Both the position numbers and the translations under genes were made by a program. Shown here piece by piece: positions 4,805 through 9,577 of a DNA stretch of 9,577 bases (positions within the stretch are counted from its first letter, which is position 1; each line of letters begins with the position of its first letter). The notes under the pieces are model-generated. The model did not search any database, was not told the origin of the DNA, and saw only the letters and a list, made by a program, of their open reading frames with translations. Origin of the DNA: Elusimicrobia bacterium CG03_land_8_20_14_0_80_50_18 (GTDB taxonomy: Bacteria > CG03); the NCBI GenBank assembly GCA_002780705.1, contig PEUP01000075.1, forward strand, positions 3,643-13,219, written 5' to 3'.

Positions 4805-6106
4805 ATGTGTTACGCAATCCCCGGTAAAATAACAGGTTTTCAGGACAAAAAAGTCATAATAGACTACTTCGGCGAGAAAAGATATGCTCACAACGATTTT
4901 GTGAAAGTAAAAACCGGCGACTACATCTACGCGCAGGGCGGCTTCGTCATAAATGTCGTGCCCGAAAAAGAGGCCCGGGAAATACTGGAATTCTGGAAAG
5001 AAACATTTTTTGAACTCAGAAAAGTGGATCTGAGGCTTTCAAAACTTGAAGGCAAAAGCGGCGCGTCAAAAAGAACCCGCGCCATCCTTGACGCGGCTCT
5101 GGAAGGAAGAAAAATAAAATTTGAGGAATACGTTCATCTTTTATCCTTGGAAGACACGGAAGATAAGGAATACTTATACAAAGTGGCGAATTTCATACGC
5201 CGGAAATATCACAAAAACGCCTGCTGTGTCCACGGCATTATTGAATTCTCAAATCACTGCTCAAACAACTGCCTGTACTGCGGCATAAGAAAAGACAATG
5301 CATCCCTGCCCCGCTACAGAATGACCGAAGCTGAAATTCTTGACACCGTTAAAAGCGCCGTTGACACTTACGGTTTCAAAGCGCTGGTTCTTCAAAGCGG
5401 CGAAGACCCCGAATACGATGTTGACCGCATTGCCAAACTTATCAAAAGAATCCGAACCGAAAATGATGTCCTCATCTTCATAAGCGTTGGCGAAGTGGGT
5501 AAGACCGGATTGAAAAAATTCTATGACGCGGGCGCCCGCGGCACACTCATACGCTTTGAGACTTCAAACGAAAATATTTACGCGCGACTCCATCCCGGCG
5601 ATTCGCTGATGCGGCGCATGAAAGAAATTGAAGAAGCGAAAAAGACGGGTTTTCTTGTTCTGACAGGCGGGCTCGTCGGTTTCCCCGGACAAACAGATGA
5701 AGATACGGTTAAGGATATTCTTAACGCGGCGGCGCTCGCTCCTGAAATGTACAGTTTCGGCCCTTTTATTCCGCATCCCCAAACGCCTTTTGCGGAAAAG
5801 CAGTCTCCGCCTCTTGATAAGATCCTGAAAACTATCGCCCTGCTGAGGATAGCCGACCCTATGGGAAAAATCGTTTCAACAACGGCGCTGGAAACTCTCG
5901 CGCCGGTAGAAGGAAGGAACAGGGGTTTCATGGCGGGAGCGAATTCCATGATGCTCAACCTCACCCCTGATAATTATAGGAAACATTATCAAATATATCC
6001 CGGCAGAATACACGAGAATGTTTCCGTTGATTTGCAGGTGCGAGAGGCAGTGTCGGATCTTAGAAAACTCGGCAGAGCCCCCACCGATCTTGGCGCCGGC
6101 GTTTGA
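4805..6106 (+). CDS. hydE: HypC-HydE fusion: hydrogenase maturation chaperone domain joined to a radical SAM maturase
   Basis: A 433-aa protein, about 80 residues longer than ordinary HydE. Residues 1-75 are a complete HypC/HupF-type chaperone domain: MCYAIPGKI with the essential Cys2, VIIDYFGEKRY, then VKTGDYIYAQGGFVINVV. In [NiFe] maturation HypC Cys2 binds HypD and carries the Fe(CN)2CO unit. Residues about 80-433 are HydE: the helical lead-in, CX3CX2C at C152, C156 and C159 (NHCSNNCLYCGIRKDN), QSGEDP (197-202), ISVGE (226-230), IRFETSNENIYARLHP (249-264), GLVGFPGQTDED (289-300), GPFIPHPQTP (319-328), AGANSMMLNLTP (377-388). HydE acts after HydG in building the H-cluster. The reading frame is continuous and the start is fixed by MC, because Cys2 must follow the initiator Met. 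No Shine-Dalgarno precedes the ATG. I know of no described protein of this layout; the function of the fusion is inferred. Confidence 0.92.
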   Translation: MCYAIPGKITGFQDKKVIIDYFGEKRYAHNDFVKVKTGDYIYAQGGFVINVVPEKEAREILEFWKETFFELRKVDLRLSKLEGKSGASKRTRAILDAALEGRKIKFEEYVHLLSLEDTEDKEYLYKVANFIRRKYHKNACCVHGIIEFSNHCSNNCLYCGIRKDNASLPRYRMTEAEILDTVKSAVDTYGFKALVLQSGEDPEYDVDRIAKLIKRIRTENDVLIFISVGEVGKTGLKKFYDAGARGTLIRFETSNENIYARLHPGDSLMRRMKEIEEAKKTGFLVLTGGLVGFPGQTDEDTVKDILNAAALAPEMYSFGPFIPHPQTPFAEKQSPPLDKILKTIALLRIADPMGKIVSTTALETLAPVEGRNRGFMAGANSMMLNLTPDNYRKHYQIYPGRIHENVSVDLQVREAVSDLRKLGRAPTDLGAGV

Positions 6107-6141
6107 CAAAGTTATAACGCAATTGATAGCATACAAGCAAT

Positions 6142-6166
6142 TGCAATGGGGACGGTTCCTATTGCA
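6142..6166. repeat. Short palindromic element with a GGGGACGGTTCC core
   Basis: TGCAAT (6142-6147) and ATTGCA (6161-6166) flank GGGGACGGTTCCT. A GGGGACGGTTC core occurs, from memory, in dispersed REP-like repeats of several bacterial genomes, often near REP-type transposases. GCAATT words upstream at 6119-6143 add further symmetry. It fills most of the 92-base gap between hydE and the next gene. Confidence 0.5.
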
Positions 6167-6198
6167 CAGAGAGCAGAAAAAAAGCAGGATGTTATAAT

Positions 6199-7161
6199 AT
6201 GGAGTTTATAAGCAAACAGAATTTCGCCGATTTCGTGAAAGGGCTGTATTCAGAATACGATATTTTTTATCCAAAAAAAAACAGCGGAGGCGGCCGCGAT
6301 TGGGCGAAATGGCAGAAAGGTGACGAGTTTTCGCTTGAAGGACATAGAACGGTTCTGCCTGTAAAATACTTCTTCTACTCCCCTCAGGAAAATCTTGTGG
6401 CGAAACAGCGCCGCCCCTTAATAATTTTCGGCGCAAGGGGCTGTGACACAAGAGGCCTTGAACTGCTGAAAAAAATCTATCTGGATGATCCCAAAGACCC
6501 CTATTTCAGGAAAGACATACTTATATTCACCGCAGACTGCACATCCGCGCACAGTGACTGTTTCTGCAGCGTTCTGGGGGCTCACCCCTGGGCAGAAAAA
6601 GATTTTGACCTCAATTTCTCGCCGCTCGGTGACGGCTGCCTGATTGAAGCCGGTTCCGAAAAGGGAAAAGAAATTCTCAGAAAGAATTCAGAAAAATTAG
6701 AGGATGTTTCGGAAACTCACAAAAAAGAACAAGCCCGTATCAGGGCGGCGGCTGAAAAAATTGTGAATGGCCAGAATAACGGCGTGACTTTGGATATGCA
6801 AAAACTAAAGGGAAAAATAGAAACCAGAAACTCCGCCTTTGAAAATCACGGAAAAACCTGTGTCAGCTGCAGCGCCTGTACGACGGTATGCCCCGCCTGC
6901 TTCTGTTTCTTCCTTTCAGAGGGAAAGGAAAATAAGATCCGCTATGCAGACAGCTGTCAGCTTCCCGGCTACGCACGCGTGGCGGGGGGAGCAAATCCCA
7001 AAAAAGAACTTATCTCGCGCTTCATGCACAGGTTCGGATGTAAATTTTCATGGCGCCCCAGTATGCACAATAACCTTGGCTGTACCGGATGCGGCAGATG
7101 CATAAGCGGATGTCAGGGAAAAATAAATTTTAAAGAAGTGCTCATAGAGGTATCACAATGA
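6199..7161 (+). CDS. Iron-sulfur electron-transfer subunit, sulfhydrogenase beta / AsrA type
   Basis: A 320-aa cytoplasmic protein of the family of Pyrococcus sulfhydrogenase beta (HydB) and anaerobic sulfite reductase A. The N-terminal domain shows family blocks LPVKYFFYSP (53-62), IFGARGCDTRGLELL (76-90), DPYFRKD (100-106), C114 with the CFC at C121-C123, and DFDLNFSPLGDG (135-146). The C-terminal ferredoxin-like region holds two [4Fe-4S] motifs: C221, C224, C227 and C231-P with CFC after it, then C295, C298, C301 and C305. The family passes electrons between a flavin subunit and the hydrogenase or reductase core. The next gene encodes that flavin partner. AGGA at 6186-6189 lies 9 bases before the ATG. 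Because the downstream genes are of membrane-complex type, it probably feeds that complex, which is inference. Confidence 0.85.
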   Translation: MEFISKQNFADFVKGLYSEYDIFYPKKNSGGGRDWAKWQKGDEFSLEGHRTVLPVKYFFYSPQENLVAKQRRPLIIFGARGCDTRGLELLKKIYLDDPKDPYFRKDILIFTADCTSAHSDCFCSVLGAHPWAEKDFDLNFSPLGDGCLIEAGSEKGKEILRKNSEKLEDVSETHKKEQARIRAAAEKIVNGQNNGVTLDMQKLKGKIETRNSAFENHGKTCVSCSACTTVCPACFCFFLSEGKENKIRYADSCQLPGYARVAGGANPKKELISRFMHRFGCKFSWRPSMHNNLGCTGCGRCISGCQGKINFKEVLIEVSQ

Positions 7162-7193
7162 AGAACGAGGGACTATGGACAGATACACGATAC
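7161..7193 (+). repeat. Copy 1 of a 33-bp dispersed repeat placed at a stop codon
   Basis: This stretch, starting AAGAACGA, matches 8085-8117 at 26 of 33 positions, ungapped. It begins at the last base of the upstream stop codon. Its right half merges with a 7-bp array, so the similarity may reflect a shared heptamer-based element. Confidence 0.65.
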
Positions 7194-7209
7194 GGGATAA
7201 AAGATAAAA
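7182..7209 (+). repeat. 7-bp tandem array (left side of the beta-gamma spacer)
   Basis: GATACAC, GATACGG, GATAAAA and GATAAAA run in register. A matching array on the opposite strand closes the spacer at 7235-7262. Confidence 0.75.
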
Positions 7210-7214
7210 ACTGG

Positions 7215-7235
7215 AAACAAAGTTTTTCTTTGTTT
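7215..7235. repeat. Perfect 8-bp hairpin between heptamer arrays
   Basis: AAACAAAG (7215-7222), loop TTTTT, CTTTGTTT (7228-7235). It sits at the centre of the 106-base spacer, with heptamer arrays on both sides. It is A+T-rich with no U tract, so it is not a good terminator. Confidence 0.6.
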
Positions 7236-7262
7236 AACTGCTCACTGCTTCCTGTCAATTAC
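7235..7262 (-). repeat. 7-bp tandem array (right side of the beta-gamma spacer)
   Basis: TAACTGC, TCACTGC, TTCCTGT and CAATTAC are four degenerate heptamers in register. They end 5 bases before the next ATG, leaving no room for a Shine-Dalgarno sequence. Confidence 0.6.
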
Positions 7263-7267
7263 TAAAA

Positions 7268-8083
7268 ATGAACGATCCCTATAAAACTTTAAAAGCGGCA
7301 ATCATACGGGTAACGGATGAGACATCCAATATAAAAAGCTTTCTGCTCAAGCCCGAGAAAAAATTCTCGTTCAAGACAGGACAGTTTGTTCAGTTTACAG
7401 TGCCCGGTATCGGCGAGGCTCCGTTTACGCCGTCCTCATCTCATTTTGAGAAAGATGAAATAGAGATAACCATAATGAAAGCGGGACGGGTCACTTCCAG
7501 AATACACGAACTTAAACCAAAAGATGTTGTCGGCATCAGAGGCCCGCTGGGAAAAGGTTATCCGCTTGAAGAATTTGAAGGCAAGGAAATACTCATCCTC
7601 GGGGGGGGAGTGGGAATGGCTCCTCTCCGGTGCCTGCTGCTCTCCCTGCTGGAAGAAAAAAACAAATACGGCAGAATACTGCTCTTATACGGAAGTAAAA
7701 CTCCCGGCGATATTGTATATGCGGGACAATTCGCGGACTGGAAAAAGCGGGGAACCGAAATATACCGTTCCGTGGACAGATGCGACACAGGCGAATGGAA
7801 AGAAAAAAAAGGTGTAGTAACTTGCCTCTTTGAAGGACTGAAGTTGAATCCGGATAACGGCGTAGCTGTCGTGTGCGGACCTCCTATAATGATGAAATTC
7901 GGGACGATGAAACTCCTTGAAGTCGGATATAAGCCCGAAAGCATATATCTTTCAATGGAAAAAAATATGAGTTGCGGCATAGGTAAATGCGGGCACTGCG
8001 CCTGCGGAAAATACTTTGCCTGCAAAGATGGGCCGGTCTTCAAATACAGCGTTGTTAAGGACATAGCAAATATATGGGACTGA
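7268..8083 (+). CDS. FAD/NAD(P)-binding [2Fe-2S] oxidoreductase subunit, sulfhydrogenase gamma / AsrB type
   Basis: A 271-aa cytoplasmic flavoprotein of the ferredoxin-NADP reductase superfamily, near the usual family length. Residues about 5-100 form the FAD-binding barrel: GQFVQFTVPGIGEAPFTPSS (38-57) and DVVGIRGPLGKGYP (86-99). Residues about 105-225 bind NAD(P): the glycine-rich loop GGGVGMAPLR (112-121) and CGPPIMM (203-209). A C-terminal [2Fe-2S] site has C236, C241, C244 and C252 (MSCGIGKCGHC, then ACKDGP), plus an extra C246. The family moves electrons between NAD(P)H and the iron-sulfur beta subunit, encoded just upstream. It is also called HydG in Pyrococcus, unrelated to the maturase HydG at 3145. 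Nothing in the sequence tells NADH from NADPH. No Shine-Dalgarno precedes the ATG, which follows a repeat-filled spacer. Confidence 0.88.
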   Translation: MNDPYKTLKAAIIRVTDETSNIKSFLLKPEKKFSFKTGQFVQFTVPGIGEAPFTPSSSHFEKDEIEITIMKAGRVTSRIHELKPKDVVGIRGPLGKGYPLEEFEGKEILILGGGVGMAPLRCLLLSLLEEKNKYGRILLLYGSKTPGDIVYAGQFADWKKRGTEIYRSVDRCDTGEWKEKKGVVTCLFEGLKLNPDNGVAVVCGPPIMMKFGTMKLLEVGYKPESIYLSMEKNMSCGIGKCGHCACGKYFACKDGPVFKYSVVKDIANIWD

Positions 8084-8084
8084 G

Positions 8085-8117
8085 AAGAACGATGAAATAT
8101 AGAAAGATGCAAGATAC
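8085..8117 (+). repeat. Copy 2 of the 33-bp dispersed repeat placed after a stop codon
   Basis: It matches 7161-7193 at 26 of 33 positions and begins one base after the TGA of the flavoprotein gene. The two copies thus occupy equivalent positions after two consecutive genes. Confidence 0.65.
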
Positions 8118-8132
8118 CTGCCTACCGGCAGG
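8117..8132. repeat. Small perfect hairpin CCTGCC-TACC-GGCAGG
   Basis: A 6-bp stem with a 4-base loop abuts the end of repeat copy 2. It lies 25 bases before the next start codon and has no U tract, so a terminator is unlikely. It resembles the GC-rich hairpin words near 1695-1723 in style, not in sequence. Confidence 0.55.
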
Positions 8133-8157
8133 GAAACTGGCAACAGCTTAGCGCTTT

Positions 8158-8643
8158 ATGATATTAATAGACCTTGAAAAATGTTATGAATGCGGGGACT
8201 GCGCGGTGCAATGCAGTTATCCGCTTCATCACGGGAAAACATCCTTTATAACGCTTATAGAAACGGCTATCCGTAAAATCACCTGCCGTCATTGCGAAGA
8301 CGCTCCCTGCGTTATAAGCTGCCCGACAAAAGCTCTTGCGAAACAGGACGAGGGCTTAACCAGAGCCGGAATGCTGTGCACATCCTGCAAAACCTGCCTG
8401 ATAGCCTGCCCTTTCGGAGTGAACACTCTTGAGACCGTCAATTTTGAAAAAGCGCCATGCGATCTGTGCGAAGGCCGTGAAATCACTTGCGTGAAAACAT
8501 GTTCTAAAAAAGCTATCACGGAAGGAAATTTCAAGGAAGACGCCGAAAAGAATATATATAAGGTGGCAGACGGGATTTATGCAAAAGCCATACACTGGAA
8601 AACTCAGCTCGGGATAAAAAACGGCGGAGGAAATAAGCCGTGA
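8158..8643 (+). CDS. Four-cluster ferredoxin, HycB/CooF type
   Basis: A 161-aa soluble iron-sulfur protein with sixteen cysteines in four groups, enough for four [4Fe-4S] clusters: C9, C12, C15, C19; C43, C46, C51, C55; C74, C77, C80, C84; C101, C104, C111, C115. This is the HycB, HydN, CooF and DmsB arrangement, in which the protein wires an electron donor to a membrane complex. After residue 118 the tail holds no cysteines. The start MILIDLEKCYEC is typical for the family, although no Shine-Dalgarno is visible. Its last bases overlap the start of the HycD-type gene, which carries GGAGG at 8626-8630, so the two are coupled. It probably links the upstream beta/gamma module, or ferredoxin, to the membrane complex (inference). 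Confidence 0.88.
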   Translation: MILIDLEKCYECGDCAVQCSYPLHHGKTSFITLIETAIRKITCRHCEDAPCVISCPTKALAKQDEGLTRAGMLCTSCKTCLIACPFGVNTLETVNFEKAPCDLCEGREITCVKTCSKKAITEGNFKEDAEKNIYKVADGIYAKAIHWKTQLGIKNGGGNKP

Positions 8644-9530
8644 TGACAACGCTTTTTCATTATTTGATCTTTCCCGGGCTATTATTCGCTTTAGCTGCCG
8701 GTATGATAGCCTCGTGGATTGAAAGGAAAGTGACAGCCCGCGTGCAGTGGCGCGTCGGGCCTCCTCTCCTGCAGCCGCTCTATGACATCATGAAACTGTT
8801 CATAAAAGAAAATATCGTACCGGAACACGCCCATTATCTTACTTTTGCCGCGGCGCCTCTGATCTCATTTGTGAGCGCGGGCCTGGCGGCAACAATAATC
8901 GGAATGTCTATATTTTTCCCGTCACACAGCTTTCAGGGAGACCTTATAGTTGTCGCCTATCTTCTTGTTATCCCGCCTATGGCGCTGATATTGGGCGGCG
9001 CAGCAAGCGCAAATCCTCTGGCTTCTCTGGGGGCATCCCGCGAAATGAAAATGGTGCTCTCTTATGAACTGATATTCTGGATAGCGCTTATAGTCGTTTG
9101 GATAAAAACCGGCGGCCAGCTTAACCTTTCTTTATTCGCCGTCAAAGAAGCGGTCGGAGCTTCCTTTTCCGGGGCGATAGCTTTTGCGCTCATGCTCATT
9201 ACAATGCAGGCGAAACTCGGCAGGGTGCCTTTTGACGCCTCGGAAGCTGAAACGGAAATATCCGGCGGGCCTTACATAGAATATTCAGGGCCGCTTCTGG
9301 GGTTTTTTAAAATGAGTCAACATATAATGCTGGCGGCGGTACCCGCTCTTGTTTCCATAATTTTTCTCGGCGGCGCTGGCGTCGGCCGCTATGTAATACT
9401 GCTGGTAATCGTGATACTGGCCGAAAACACAAATCCGCGCCTGAAAATAACTCAATGCCTTCGGCTGTTCTGGTTTTTTTTGTTGCCGGCAGGATTAATT
9501 GCTATAATCCTGGCAACTTTAGGTTATTGA
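8640..9530 (+). CDS. Membrane subunit of group 4 hydrogenase / complex I type (HycD, EchB, NuoH family)
   Basis: A 296-aa membrane protein with about eight hydrophobic segments. Family marks are SWIERKVTARVQWRVGPP (25-42) in the first cytoplasmic loop, the NuoH quinone-loop equivalent, and PFDASEAETEISGGPYIEYSG (about 197-217), the acidic loop that in HycD and EchB is typical of energy-converting hydrogenases and touches the small subunit. It anchors the peripheral arm and is part of the ion path. Start choice: GTG at 8640 lies 9 bases after GGAGG; ATG at 8643 is next and would shorten the protein by one residue. It overlaps the ferredoxin gene and is followed after one base by the next ATG, so this part of the cluster is tightly packed. 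Whether the complex is a true hydrogenase depends on a large subunit outside the window. Confidence 0.9.
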   Translation: MMTTLFHYLIFPGLLFALAAGMIASWIERKVTARVQWRVGPPLLQPLYDIMKLFIKENIVPEHAHYLTFAAAPLISFVSAGLAATIIGMSIFFPSHSFQGDLIVVAYLLVIPPMALILGGAASANPLASLGASREMKMVLSYELIFWIALIVVWIKTGGQLNLSLFAVKEAVGASFSGAIAFALMLITMQAKLGRVPFDASEAETEISGGPYIEYSGPLLGFFKMSQHIMLAAVPALVSIIFLGGAGVGRYVILLVIVILAENTNPRLKITQCLRLFWFFLLPAGLIAIILATLGY

Positions 9531-9531
9531 T

Positions 9532-9577
9532 ATGGATAAATTGAAAATTTTAACAAAATCAATATGGGTGTTCCATT
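9532..9577 (+). CDS. Start of probable small subunit of the same complex (HycG/EchC/NuoB type), cut by window end
   Basis: Only 15 codons are visible: MDKLKILTKSIWVFH. The S-x-W-V-x-H ending matches the usual N-terminus of HycG and EchC proteins, which continues with N-x-G-x-C-N-G-C-D and binds the proximal [4Fe-4S] cluster. The ATG comes one base after the stop of the HycD-type gene, and gene order also fits a hydrogenase 4/Ech operon. No strong Shine-Dalgarno is present, so translation may depend on coupling. The identity is inferred from few residues. Confidence 0.6.
   Translation, partial: MDKLKILTKSIWVFH

Noticed and set aside
6839..7105. Second plus-strand open frame inside the beta-subunit gene
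   Set aside because: It overlaps the cysteine-motif region of the beta subunit in another frame and resembles no known protein.
8640..9577. Ordinary respiratory complex I operon (NuoH, NuoB)
   Set aside because: The acidic loop SEAETEISGGPYIEYSG and the preceding HycB-type ferredoxin fit HycD/EchB better, and nuo order would not place the H subunit directly before the B subunit; a hydrogenase-related, non-hydrogenase complex cannot be excluded.
1..9577. tRNA, rRNA, insertion sequence or prophage genes
   Set aside because: No cloverleaf-like, rRNA-like, transposase, integrase or phage protein signature was found on either strand.

Overview
The window looks like part of the chromosome of an anaerobic, hydrogen-metabolising bacterium. 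It holds a nickel-responsive regulator, radical-SAM hydrogenase maturases, iron-sulfur electron carriers and the first subunits of a membrane-bound complex of the group 4 [NiFe]-hydrogenase/complex I superfamily. Base composition is mid-range. The spacers carry degenerate 7-bp repeat arrays and small GC-rich hairpins, a style I associate with uncultured candidate phyla such as Elusimicrobiota or Omnitrophota. That placement is a weak guess.

Layout. (1) 1-1531, minus strand: the first 510 codons of an exported protein with a DUF4082-like N-terminal domain and fibronectin type III-like domains; its end lies outside the window. (2) 1532-1779: a divergent intergenic region with a 12-bp tandem repeat and nested GC-rich palindromes. 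(3) 1780-2995, plus strand: nikR, then a two-gene unit of small membrane proteins of unknown function behind a promoter that overlaps a good NikR-type operator. (4) 3145-6106: a divergent HydG, then a HydE whose N-terminus is a complete HypC domain. (5) 6199-9577: an iron-sulfur beta subunit and a flavin/[2Fe-2S] gamma subunit (sulfhydrogenase HydB/HydG(gamma) or AsrA/AsrB type), a four-cluster ferredoxin, a HycD/EchB/NuoH-type membrane subunit, and the first 15 codons of a likely HycG/EchC/NuoB-type small subunit.

How the genes may work together. Regions 4 and 5 run in one direction and are probably co-transcribed from a strong promoter at 3070-3097. The likely product is an NAD(P)H- or ferredoxin-linked energy-converting hydrogenase with its own maturation enzymes. 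The central puzzle is that HydE and HydG serve [FeFe]-hydrogenases, while HypC, NikR and the HycD/HycG subunits belong to the [NiFe] world. The HypC-HydE fusion, together with a HydG that has lost one canonical ligand of its auxiliary cluster, suggests (inference only) a hybrid route in which radical-SAM enzymes supply CO/CN ligands to a HypC-type carrier for a [NiFe] site. No HydF, HydA, HypA, HypB, HypD, HypE or HypF is visible here.

No gap between genes exceeds 300 bases. Every spacer from 4621 to 8157 contains repeats or palindromes.
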